Part shown: one piece after another, positions 1 through 6,478 of the stretch
How the letters are laid out: the number at the start of each line of letters is the position of its first letter
How positions within the stretch are numbered: position 1 is the first letter of the stretch
Assembly: GCA_003219345.1 (NCBI GenBank)
Contig: QHOP01000470.1
Location: 4,576 to 11,305, forward strand
From: Verrucomicrobiota bacterium
GTDB taxonomy: Bacteria; Verrucomicrobiota; Verrucomicrobiia; Limisphaerales; AV2
Length of the DNA: 6,730 nt
Direction: 5' to 3'
Translations under genes and position numbers: made by a program
Notes under the pieces: model-generated
Told to the model about the DNA's origin: nothing
The model's input: only the letters and a program-made list of their open reading frames with translations
Databases searched by the model: none

Positions 1-168
1 ACGCTGACCTCAGGCAAACTGAAGCAGGACAATCACGAATTCTTCTCGGCGATCCTCTTTGTGGATGGTCACGCGGCGAAGCACGACTTCACGAAATCAA
101 TCAAAGACGATCCAATGCATCCGCTCGAACCGACCGCCAACTGGATTTGGTACAAACCGAAAAACTGA
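1..168 (+). CDS. C-terminal end of a probable prepilin-like (DG-motif) secreted protein, partial
   Basis: Frame 1 is open from the window edge to a TGA at 166-168 and gives 55 residues. The segment contains 'ILFVDGHAAKHDFT' followed by 'PLEPTANWIWYKPKN'. A 'F.DGHA' motif near the C-terminus is typical of the large PVC-type families with an N-terminal prepilin cleavage/methylation helix and a DG-containing tail (DUF1559-like and relatives). The tryptophan-rich end resembles verrucomicrobial members of this group. Such proteins are exported by type II secretion/type IV pilus-like machinery, and their individual roles are mostly unknown. The N-terminal helix that would prove the family lies outside the window. 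The gene is convergent with the TPR gene, with 78 bp between the two stops and no clear terminator. Confidence 0.6.
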   Translation, partial: TLTSGKLKQDNHEFFSAILFVDGHAAKHDFTKSIKDDPMHPLEPTANWIWYKPKN

Positions 169-246
169 ATCCTTGTCGCGCTCACAAACTGAGTATTATG
201 AACCCATCTGCTTGAGCTGTGCCAAAAATCACGGATGGGAGCACGT

Positions 247-1461
247 TCATCTCAGTGGCCAGTCAGTCCTGTAACCTATTTTCGTCAGGATTTCCTTGAA
301 TCGTTCTTTATCGCGCATGTCATCCCAGTGTTGATCGACGATAACGTCAAGTAGCCCCGGGTCCTTGACCTGCCATGCCCTTTCCAACAGCTTCAGCGCT
401 TGCTCCGTGTGGCCCAGTCGTGCATGAAAAACTGCGAGGCCGTACGGTTCTTTTTCCGGGTTTGATTCTGCTTCGGCTTGTACTAGGCGTTCCGTCCAAT
501 AACCTGGCTCCCCTCCCTCGAGGAACGCTAACCTGAGCGTGTCGTATCTCTGCGTTATTTTCTCAGGCTCTTCAGCCTCCAATGCCCTCATTTTTGCGAA
601 CGCATCAATGGCTTTGAGAATCTGGTGATCGGCTTCATAGAGGCTCCCCAGCCGCGAATAAGTGTGCCGTTCGTGTTGCGCGAGTCTGAGACTGTGTTCA
701 TACTGCGCCAGCGCCTGGGGATACTTGCGTTCGACAAAAAAGCAGTCGCCGAACCAAAACTGCGTCCGTGCAAATCCAGGCTCAAGAGCCTCGCACTCGC
801 CCAACTCTCTCCGTGCTTCCTGGAGTCGCCCGCACGCCAGCAAGAACTCGCCGTATCGTCGATGGGGCCGCGGTCTGCTCGGATCCAGTCGGACAGCGCG
901 TTGGAACTCGTTGTCGGCCCTGGCAAGCTCGAAGTCTTCGTACGCAATCCAGGCCTGGGCGGCATGGGCTTCCGCGGAATTGGGGTTCAACTGTTCGAGC
1001 TTTTTTGCGATCGCACGCTGCTGACTCTTGGCATCTGCCGCATCCGACTCCATATAGCTTGAGAAGAGCTCTTCCCAGGCCCTGAGGAAACTCGGATCGA
1101 GTTCGACAGCTTCTCTCATAAGCTTTAGCGACTCCTTCAACCCTTCCGCGTTTCCCTGTCTTCGGGCAGTGCATCCCTGCTCATATTTCTTGTAGGATTC
1201 CAAGTTTTTGGTTCCTGCAAGCTCAGCAGGGGATAATTGTTGCACTCTGCCGGCCGTAACACCGAAGCCCAGCCTTTCCAGCAGCGCAACGAACCGCCAA
1301 TCGGAACGAATATTATCCCAGCATGGGTCAACGTTCAGCCACAGGAGAATTTCTGACCTTTCCTGAAAGGCTCTCTTGAGCCATTCAAAAGCGGAATCCC
1401 GTTGATTGAGATGCGCGTATGGACCAGTACCCTTCGGAGCCTGACTTATCGTAAGCGACAT
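247..1461 (-). CDS. TPR-repeat protein, likely the detached C-terminal half of the upstream Ser/Thr kinase
   Basis: The open frame gives 404 residues, soluble, with no signal peptide or membrane segment. Residues 15-66 ('YAHLNQRDSAFEWLKRAF', then 'VDPCWDNIRSDWRF') are the usual end of a TPR module of kinase/TPR proteins. Residues about 82-396 form a second full module of TPR-like helices, with 'AVELDPSFLRAWEELF', 'AVRLDPSRPRPHRRYGEFL' and 'KYPQALAQYEHSLRLA', ending in 'DQHWDDMRDKERFKEIL'. The first ATG lies inside the kinase gene (77 bp overlap, different frame), and the first ~14 residues match nothing in the module. That start is therefore probably an artefact, and the real protein was probably a continuation of the kinase. 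If it is translated separately it would be a TPR scaffold for protein contacts. No Shine-Dalgarno sequence precedes the ATG. Confidence 0.7.
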   Translation of the reverse strand: MSLTISQAPKGTGPYAHLNQRDSAFEWLKRAFQERSEILLWLNVDPCWDNIRSDWRFVALLERLGFGVTAGRVQQLSPAELAGTKNLESYKKYEQGCTARRQGNAEGLKESLKLMREAVELDPSFLRAWEELFSSYMESDAADAKSQQRAIAKKLEQLNPNSAEAHAAQAWIAYEDFELARADNEFQRAVRLDPSRPRPHRRYGEFLLACGRLQEARRELGECEALEPGFARTQFWFGDCFFVERKYPQALAQYEHSLRLAQHERHTYSRLGSLYEADHQILKAIDAFAKMRALEAEEPEKITQRYDTLRLAFLEGGEPGYWTERLVQAEAESNPEKEPYGLAVFHARLGHTEQALKLLERAWQVKDPGLLDVIVDQHWDDMRDKERFKEILTKIGYRTDWPLR

Positions 1462-3433
1462 TCAGATCATCGTACATTTGATTGACCTTTTCCGGCTCGA
1501 TCCCCCCTGCGATGTCGGATTTACGAAACGCTTCGATGGCTGCTGAATAATTCCCTTTTTCTTCATTTGCGCGACCCACCAGCCAGAGTGCCCAGTCCGG
1601 ATTGGGTATCATCTTGATCGCATTTTCAAAATGCCGGATGGCGGCATCGTAATCGCGCGCGAAGTAAGACGGCAACCCGATATACAGATGCAACCCATAA
1701 CGAGCAGGCTCGATCTGTCGTGCTTTCCTGAATTCCCGTTCCGCCTCCTCGAACTTCCCTGTAAAAAGCAGATACCTAGCATACCAGATGTGGGCGACCA
1801 ACAACTCCGGATCAAGTTGGAGCGCCAGTCTTAATTCTTCTTCCGCCCGGCTTGGGCTGCGATCATACAGGAATTCGATATAACCCTCCACAGCGTGAGC
1901 CTCAGCTCCTCGGCCGTCGTCGATGGCCATAAGCCTGTCTCTGGCCCAACGCAGCTTTGTCTCCGCTTCTTTGAACCCAAGGTTCTCCGAGCCTGCACTG
2001 CCGACGCACAGGTCGGCTATGCTCGTGTACGCATCGACGGAATTGGGGTCGATCTCCAGCGCCCTATTGAAACATTCCATCGCCTTAGTGAAACCCTCAT
2101 CAGTTATCTTGTAGTAGTGAAACCGACCCAACTTGCAAAGCATCGCGAGTTCGGGATTTTCCACCCTCTTTTGCTGGCTCGCTAAAGAATTTCTGGCGCC
2201 GCCCCAGAAATATCCGCCGATCACAACCAATCCAAGCGCCGTCAGGGCCACTAGAATCTTTGTCCCCAAAACCAAGCGGTGTTTCATGCTTCGCTGCCGT
2301 CTAACAGACTTGCCGCTCTGCAAGAGCGCTAGGTCTGCTGCCGTTTCCTTCGCCGATGGGTAGCGTTGGCGCGGGTCGCGGTGACAGGCTTTGAGGATGA
2401 CGGCGTTCAGTTCGAGCAAAGCTGTAGCGGCATCTCGTGAGAGTGCCGCTGACTTCAGTCTGCTCTCAGCCTTAGGAGATTCAGGATCAGCGGCGCTCTC
2501 ACGAGACGCCGCTGCGAGCAGGTCGTGCGGCAGCTTCGGAAATTCCTGGCGGTCGCGGCCCATGCTGATTTCATAAAGCACCTTGCCCAGGCTGTAGATG
2601 TCCGCCTGCGGAGTGCCCGGCCCTTCCGGCGGCAGAAAGCCGCTCGTGCCCACGAACGACATCGTCGCATCCATGCTCGCCACCAACCCGATGTCCGCCA
2701 GCTTCGGCACGCCCCCTACGAAGATGATATTGGAGGGTTTAACGTCGCGGTGGACGAGCCCGTGCCCGTGCAAGTGTTCCAATGCGGTCGTTAGCGCGAG
2801 ACCAATCCGGATGCACTCGTCCACAGGTAATCGCGCGTGGCGGTAGAGGTCGAGTTTGAGGGTGTGAGGGATGTACAAATCCGAATTTCGAATGCCGAAT
2901 GTCGAAGGAATTCCGAATTCCGAAGCTCGAAGCGTCTCGTTGCTCGACGGTTTCTTGTCATTCGTGCTTGGGGCTTCTTTCGGATTTCGGATTTCGGATT
3001 TTGGGTTTTCTGCGGCATCGTCCGCCAGTTCCATGACGTAATAAAAATATCCGGCGCCGTCATTCCGCCCGACGTGCAGGATGTCCACCTGGCTTTCGTG
3101 CAAACGCGAAATCGGCTCAAACTTTTGAATACCTTCAAACTCGCGGTCGTACGGCCGGTCGTGCTCGAACCTGTCTCGGTAAATCACTTTGACGGCGCGG
3201 AATTCGCCCAACACATTACGCGCCAGCCACACTTCGCCGTAGCTGCCGCCGCCGATGCAGCGCAACAGTTCGTGGTCCGGAATGGAAGGTGTGGGGTGAT
3301 GAAACCGCGGAGTAAAGGATGCAAGGGGAGCGCTGCCTGTAGCTGAGTCTGGCGTTCCTCCTGCAGCCAACTGATCAGGCCTGGGTTGTACATCGTCCGG
3401 CAGCGGTTGCCGCGCTGGCGCGTCCTGATTCAT
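1385..3433 (-). CDS. Membrane-anchored Ser/Thr protein kinase with C-terminal TPR repeats
   Basis: The protein is 682 residues from the ATG at 3433; a TTG at 3466 would add 11 residues, but neither has a Shine-Dalgarno sequence. The kinase domain covers about residues 55-370. It has the glycine loop IGGGSYGEVW (60-69), the ATP-binding lysine in AVKV (K82), the hinge YYVMELADD, the catalytic loop HRDVKPSN (228-235), and DIG (247-249) in place of DFG with the metal-binding Asp kept. It also has the APE-like segment GFLPPEGPGTPQADIYSLG. A basic stretch is followed by one hydrophobic segment (about 387-410), so the kinase is cytoplasmic and the TPR part (about 420-680) probably lies across the membrane. 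All catalytic residues are present, so activity is expected; the substrate is unknown. Two repeat-derived inserts sit in the kinase domain (residues about 142-186 and 307-336). The C-terminus 'ASQSTGFRF' departs from the module pattern and looks frameshifted. Confidence 0.9.
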   Translation of the reverse strand: MNQDAPARQPLPDDVQPRPDQLAAGGTPDSATGSAPLASFTPRFHHPTPSIPDHELLRCIGGGSYGEVWLARNVLGEFRAVKVIYRDRFEHDRPYDREFEGIQKFEPISRLHESQVDILHVGRNDGAGYFYYVMELADDAAENPKSEIRNPKEAPSTNDKKPSSNETLRASEFGIPSTFGIRNSDLYIPHTLKLDLYRHARLPVDECIRIGLALTTALEHLHGHGLVHRDVKPSNIIFVGGVPKLADIGLVASMDATMSFVGTSGFLPPEGPGTPQADIYSLGKVLYEISMGRDRQEFPKLPHDLLAAASRESAADPESPKAESRLKSAALSRDAATALLELNAVILKACHRDPRQRYPSAKETAADLALLQSGKSVRRQRSMKHRLVLGTKILVALTALGLVVIGGYFWGGARNSLASQQKRVENPELAMLCKLGRFHYYKITDEGFTKAMECFNRALEIDPNSVDAYTSIADLCVGSAGSENLGFKEAETKLRWARDRLMAIDDGRGAEAHAVEGYIEFLYDRSPSRAEEELRLALQLDPELLVAHIWYARYLLFTGKFEEAEREFRKARQIEPARYGLHLYIGLPSYFARDYDAAIRHFENAIKMIPNPDWALWLVGRANEEKGNYSAAIEAFRKSDIAGGIEPEKVNQMYDDLNVAYDKSGSEGYWSIRASQSTGFRF
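2427..2512. repeat. 86-bp element with near-perfect 26-bp terminal inverted repeats, in frame within the kinase gene
   Basis: The left arm at 2427-2452 and the right arm at 2487-2512 are reverse complements at 24 of 26 positions, separated by 34 bp. Both mismatches would be G-U pairs in RNA on one strand. The shared core reads TCTCGTGAGAG. In the kinase frame the element encodes SRESAAD...SAALSRDAA, two mirrored short peptides, between the C-lobe segment 'KLPHDLLAAA' and 'LLELNAVILKA', which I expect to be nearly adjacent in relatives. This looks like a non-autonomous, MITE/REP-like palindromic unit absorbed into a coding sequence. No target-site duplication is obvious. Confidence 0.75.
2878..3010. 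repeat. Interspersed CCGAA/TTCGG-rich repeat, in frame within the kinase domain
   Basis: On the plus strand one end is built from AATCCGAATTTCGAATGCCG-like units, and the other end from three tandem copies of a TTTCGGA-type unit (2979-3002). The two ends are imperfectly complementary, so the element is a degenerate palindrome of about 130 bp. In the kinase frame it encodes 'ENPKSEIRNPKEAPSTND' and, further on, 'ASEFGIPSTFGIRNSDL'. This low-complexity polar insert falls just after the hinge 'VMELADD' and before 'YIPHTLKLDL'. Peptides of the SEIRNPK / ISDFGF type are what I recall from such repeats in Verrucomicrobiota genomes. The exact borders are approximate. Confidence 0.65.
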
Positions 3434-3552
3434 GGGTTCGCATACTTTAAGCACAAACCCGCGCAAACCGCACTAGAAAAGTGGGACAGGTATGCGGGGG
3501 CGCGACCTGGCACTACCACCCTATCGAGTCGGGTGTGCAAGATTTCAGAAGA

Positions 3553-3615
3553 CCCCTCACCCTATCCCTCTCCCCATCTGATGGGGAGAGGGTGGCCTTC
3601 AGGCCGGGTGAGGGG
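3553..3615. repeat. REP-like palindromic intergenic repeat with nested stems
   Basis: The outer arms CCCCTCACCC (3553-3562) and GGGTGAGGGG (3606-3615) are exact reverse complements. Between them lie a 13-bp inverted repeat (3566-3578 with 3580-3592, CCCTCTCCCCATC and its complement) and a small GGCCT/AGGCC stem (3594-3598 with 3601-3605). Together they can fold as a three-way junction. The CCCTCACCC...CCTCTCCCC style is a common interspersed repeat in many bacterial genomes. It lies between the convergent-facing mazG 3' end and the kinase 5' end (both on the minus strand). It lacks a U-tract and so is not a standard terminator. Confidence 0.8.
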
Positions 3616-3659
3616 AATACGTGCGTCACATCAGCTTAGTGGTGCTGAAAGGAATCAGA

Positions 3660-3678
3660 GACAGGCGGGACGCCTGTC
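3660..3678. repeat. Short palindrome GACAGGCG-GGA-CGCCTGTC abutting the mazG stop
   Basis: An exact 8-bp inverted repeat with a 3-nt loop ends one base before the mazG stop codon (3679-3681 on the plus strand reads CTA). The sequence continues as CCTAC, giving the 'acaggcgggacgcctgtcctac' style of short repeat that I associate with interspersed elements in PVC genomes. As RNA from the operon it would form a stable hairpin directly after the mazG stop. It has no following run of U, so it could stabilise the 3' end or weakly attenuate, but is not a clear intrinsic terminator. Confidence 0.65.
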
Positions 3679-4326
3679 CTACTTTTCTTCACGCTTCCGT
3701 AATGCTCGCTCTCGCCGCTTGATTTCGCCGCGCAATAGCTCTTCCGCGGACCATCCCTTGCTTTGTGCGTGTTCGGTGAACGCAAAGAGTTCCTTTGCCA
3801 ACGCGGACCGGGTGAGGCGCCGTTTCGCCGGGCGGTGCGTCAACAGCCCCGCCTTTCGCGCCTTCTTCACTAGTTTTTCCGCGCGGAGCAGAGCAGGTAA
3901 GTGTCTCGGGATGCCGTCCAGCGCCGAAGGCCGCTCCTGTTTGCTGCCGTGCTTCTCCGCGTGTTTGATTTTTTCCCAGTTCGCCCAGACCTGATCAACG
4001 CTCTTTACCTTCACATTACCGAAAACGTGCGGATGGCGGCGGACCAATTTGTCCGTGATATGCCGCGCGACCTGATCGAAATCAAACGCCCCGCGCTCGC
4101 GCGCCAATTGGCAATGAAAAACCACTTGCAGCAAGAGGTCCCCCAGTTCCTCGAGCATCTCGTGATCGTCTTCGGCTTCGATGGCGTCCATCAGTTCATA
4201 GACTTCCTCGACGGCGTGGAACCGCAACGACCAGTGGTCCTGTTCGCGGTCCCAGGGACAGCCAGTCGGCGAACGGAGTCGCGCCATGACTTTGAGCAGG
4301 TCGTTGATCGCGGAGTTATTCTTCAT
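3679..4326 (-). CDS. mazG: MazG-like nucleoside triphosphate pyrophosphohydrolase
   Basis: The protein is 215 residues and cytoplasmic. MazG hydrolyses (d)NTPs to NMP and pyrophosphate, cleaning the nucleotide pool and, in E. coli, affecting the stringent response. The N-terminal domain (about 5-125) is intact: CPWDREQDH (23-31), the metal-binding EEVYE (40-44), EELGDLLLQVVFH (59-71, E60 and D63), RRHPHVFG (96-103) and WEKIK (117-121). 'SALDGIPRHLPALLRAEKL' (134-152) is the normal linker into the second domain. After that the protein is short and very basic. It keeps a tail like the family end ('ELFAFTEHAQSKGWSAEELL', then 'KRRERALRKRE') but lacks the second acidic EExxE/ExxD set. Full MazG proteins such as the E. 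coli one are about 260 residues. It is the last gene of the proB group, 21 nt after the M28 stop, with no Shine-Dalgarno sequence. Confidence 0.93.
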   Translation of the reverse strand: MKNNSAINDLLKVMARLRSPTGCPWDREQDHWSLRFHAVEEVYELMDAIEAEDDHEMLEELGDLLLQVVFHCQLARERGAFDFDQVARHITDKLVRRHPHVFGNVKVKSVDQVWANWEKIKHAEKHGSKQERPSALDGIPRHLPALLRAEKLVKKARKAGLLTHRPAKRRLTRSALAKELFAFTEHAQSKGWSAEELLRGEIKRRERALRKREEK

Positions 4327-4347
4327 CGCGGAGAGAGTAGTTACGGC

Positions 4348-5241
4348 TCACGGCGAGAGCACCGAGGCAATCAGCAGTTGGGTAACCGAGAGGAGGAATT
4401 TAAAGTTGAGCGTCTGCGGTTTGTCGCCCGGCTGATGATAGAACGGATTGCGAAACTCGGACGTGTCCGTCCACATCGTGGCCGGAATGCGGCGCTGCCA
4501 GAAGGGCGCGTGGTCGCTGCGCAGGAGGACCGGGAAGAATTTTTCCAGCCCCGCGGTCACGCGCAGCCCGACAACTGGAAATCCCGGCAGATAGGTGCTG
4601 GCCCGCGTCAACACGGTGTCGAGCACGCGATGCGAACCGCGATTGGCGAGCAGCGCGAGGAAATTGCCTTTGTCAGATACGCTCACGGGCAGACCGCGCG
4701 GGACGCGTTGCGAGCCGGGCTCGTCCGTGGCGTATCCCACCATTTCCAGAACGTGCACGCAGTTCACTTCCACGCTGGAGGAGGCCAGCCACCGGACGAA
4801 ATCCTGGCTGCCCAGCATTCCATCCTCTTCGCGGTTGAATGAAATGAAGCCCACTTCCGGACGGCGCGGAACAACGGCGCAGGCTTTGGCGCAACCGAGC
4901 ATCGCGGCAACCGCGCTGGCGTTGTCATCGGCCCCGGGGCAACCGCCTACGCTGTCGTAATGGGCGCACACGAGAGTCACGGGTGCGGAGAGGTCCTTCG
5001 GCAAGGCCACCACGTTCCACCACGGCCCCTGCAGCTCGACCTGGCACCGCCACCCCTGCAACTGCGCGGCGATCCAAAGCGCCGTGTTTTTATTTTCCTC
5101 CTGCTCGAGTTCGAAGTGGCGCGGGACGGCCAGCCGTTCGACCCACCCGCGCAAATCCTGCTCGGCAACCGAGGCCATGCCTTGGCTGATTTGCGGCAGG
5201 GGTTTCTTCGCCAGAGCCCGGGATGCCTGTTTGGTCAGCAT
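4348..5241 (-). CDS. M28-family zinc metallopeptidase (aminopeptidase-like)
   Basis: The protein is 297 residues from the ATG at 5241, which lies 10 nt after the proB stop. The open frame continues upstream to 5514, but that part overlaps proB and has no M28 similarity. An ATG at 5178 is a less likely alternative. The di-zinc set of the family can be placed: H94 and D96 in CAHYDS, D106 in GADDNAS, E138 and E139 in FNREEDGMLGS, E166 in VLEMVGY (often Asp in the family), and H269 in FYHQPGD. RSDHAPFW (241-248) is the usual substrate-pocket segment. It probably removes N-terminal residues from peptides. No signal peptide is seen, so a cytoplasmic site is likely, although most studied M28 enzymes are secreted. 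The substrate is unknown; glutaminyl-cyclase-like relatives share the fold, but the double-zinc ligand set favours a peptidase. Confidence 0.9.
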   Translation of the reverse strand: MLTKQASRALAKKPLPQISQGMASVAEQDLRGWVERLAVPRHFELEQEENKNTALWIAAQLQGWRCQVELQGPWWNVVALPKDLSAPVTLVCAHYDSVGGCPGADDNASAVAAMLGCAKACAVVPRRPEVGFISFNREEDGMLGSQDFVRWLASSSVEVNCVHVLEMVGYATDEPGSQRVPRGLPVSVSDKGNFLALLANRGSHRVLDTVLTRASTYLPGFPVVGLRVTAGLEKFFPVLLRSDHAPFWQRRIPATMWTDTSEFRNPFYHQPGDKPQTLNFKFLLSVTQLLIASVLSP

Positions 5242-5251
5242 GGGGAAAATT

Positions 5252-6328
5252 TTAGAGGACAACCAGATTGTCCCGATGCACCACTTCCACGCGCTGGAGC
5301 CGGCGCGCGTTGATTTCACCCGAACTGAAGGCGGCGATGCCACGGGCGAATTCCATTCCGTCCGAGTCGCAAATGCGCACGACTTCGCCGGCGGCGAATT
5401 CACCTTCGCAACGCGCGATGCCCGGCGGGAGCAAGCTCTTTCCTTTTTCGCGCAGCGCCTTCTTCGCGCCTTCATCCACAAACAATGAGCCTTTTGGATG
5501 ATGAAAACAGGCAATCCAGCGTTTGCTTCCCTTCGGCTTGTTCGGTTGCGGCACGAACAGCGTGCCTTCTTCTTCCCCGGCCAAAATCGCGGCGAGCACG
5601 TTCTTTTTCTTTCCCGAAGCGATGACCAACGGAATGCCGGAACGAGTCACTATTTTGGCGGCTTGAATCTTCGTGGCCATCCCGCCGACGGCCGTGGCAC
5701 TGTCGGTTCCGCCTGCAAGTTTCTCAATCCGCTCGTCAACCTGCTCGATGGCCGGAATGGTTTTTGGATTCGCAGCGCCGAAGTTTTCAATCACGCCATT
5801 AACTGTCGTCAGCACCACCAGCAAATCGGCGGGCAACAGGCAGGCGACGAGCGCGGAGAGCTGGTCGTTGTCGCCAAATTGGAGTTCCGTAAACGATACT
5901 GCGTCGTTTTCGTTGATGATGGGAACGACGCCACGGCCCAGCAGGGTGACCAGTGTGTTGCGGGCGTTGAGATGGCGCTCATGGTGTTGCAAGTCGTCGT
6001 GTGTGAGCAGGACTTGAGCGACGTTCAGTCCAAACATCGAAAACAATTTGTCGTAAGTCGTCATCAGCCGTGACTGACCCACGGCGGCGCAGGCCTGCAA
6101 TTCCGCGAGATCATTCGGGCGTTTTTCGTAGCCCAGCGCGCCCATGCCGGCCCCGACCGCGCCGGAGGTTACCAGCACGATTTCCACGCCCGCTTTGCGC
6201 CGGCCGGCCATCTGCGCGACCAGCTGCTGCATCTGCGCGAGGTCAGGTTGCTTGCGGCTGTCGGTGAGGACGCCGGTGCCCAGCTTCACGACAACGCGGC
6301 TGGCCGTTTTAAGCGACTCGCGATGCAC
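5252..6328 (-). CDS. proB: Glutamate 5-kinase (proline biosynthesis)
   Basis: ProB phosphorylates L-glutamate to glutamyl 5-phosphate, the first and feedback-controlled step of proline synthesis, in the cytoplasm. From the GTG at 6328 the protein is 358 residues, close to the 367 of E. coli. The amino-acid kinase domain (about 10-255) shows VVVKLGTGVLTD (K15), LVTSGAVGAG (S55), AAVGQSRLM, NARNTL, IINENDAVS (D142), FGDNDQLSA (N154, D155) and GGMATK (K220). A C-terminal PUA domain follows (about 275-350, with 'GEFAAGEVVRICDSDG'). The open frame extends upstream to 6673, but that part reads through the 7-bp tandem repeat and the M42 gene and is not protein-like. No Shine-Dalgarno sequence precedes the GTG, so the start is inferred from the family. 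It is the first gene of a probable proB-M28-mazG operon; proA is not in the window. Confidence 0.95.
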   Translation of the reverse strand: MHRESLKTASRVVVKLGTGVLTDSRKQPDLAQMQQLVAQMAGRRKAGVEIVLVTSGAVGAGMGALGYEKRPNDLAELQACAAVGQSRLMTTYDKLFSMFGLNVAQVLLTHDDLQHHERHLNARNTLVTLLGRGVVPIINENDAVSFTELQFGDNDQLSALVACLLPADLLVVLTTVNGVIENFGAANPKTIPAIEQVDERIEKLAGGTDSATAVGGMATKIQAAKIVTRSGIPLVIASGKKKNVLAAILAGEEEGTLFVPQPNKPKGSKRWIACFHHPKGSLFVDEGAKKALREKGKSLLPPGIARCEGEFAAGEVVRICDSDGMEFARGIAAFSSGEINARRLQRVEVVHRDNLVVL

Positions 6329-6478
6329 GGAGAGTTGGTAGCAAAGAAGCCGTACGGTGTCGAGGGGCGAGCGCGAAACGTGAAAGGCGCCGCCGCAGAC
6401 GCACTGGGGCGATGCGCCGGCGGAGAACTTTGAACTTTGAACTTTGAACTTTGAACTTTGAACTTCATAGTTTGCTCC
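6329..6478. promoter_or_regulatory. Divergent intergenic region expected to carry promoters for proB and the M42-like gene
   Basis: The two genes start at 6328 (minus) and 6479 (plus), so transcription must begin within or close to these 150 bp. I cannot identify -35/-10 boxes with confidence. The only clear structure is the 7-bp tandem repeat near the M42 side. The call rests on gene orientation alone. Confidence 0.4.
6425..6465. repeat. GAACTTT 7-bp tandem repeat (5.9 copies)
   Basis: Five exact copies of GAACTTT and a sixth copy of six bases run without interruption. They sit in the 150-bp gap between the divergent proB and M42-like genes, ending 13 bp before the M42 ATG. The run is perfect, which suggests recent expansion or slippage. 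It would lie in the leader or promoter region of both genes. It is not a CRISPR array, as there are no spacers. Confidence 0.95.

Noticed and set aside
203..239. CCCATC/GATGGG inverted repeat between the two convergent genes as a terminator
   Set aside because: Only 6 bp of stem with a 25-nt loop and no T-run on either strand; likely chance.
1385..1461. Programmed ribosomal frameshift joining the kinase and TPR frames
   Set aside because: No slippery heptamer is seen in the overlap, and about 22 codons of the module are missing at the junction, which a frameshift alone cannot explain.
3434..3552. Promoter or small gene upstream of the kinase
   Set aside because: I see no convincing promoter boxes, no conserved small ORF and no RNA fold; only position suggests a promoter.
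3901..4842. 313-codon open frame on the plus strand
   Set aside because: It is antisense to mazG and the M28 gene and is Arg/His-rich without any recognisable domain; it is typical of a GC-rich antisense shadow.
5242..5514. Upstream extension of the M28 open frame by 91 residues
   Set aside because: It overlaps the well-supported proB C-terminus in another frame, is Arg/Ser-rich and shows no M28 features; the ATG at 5241 fits the 10-nt gap after proB.
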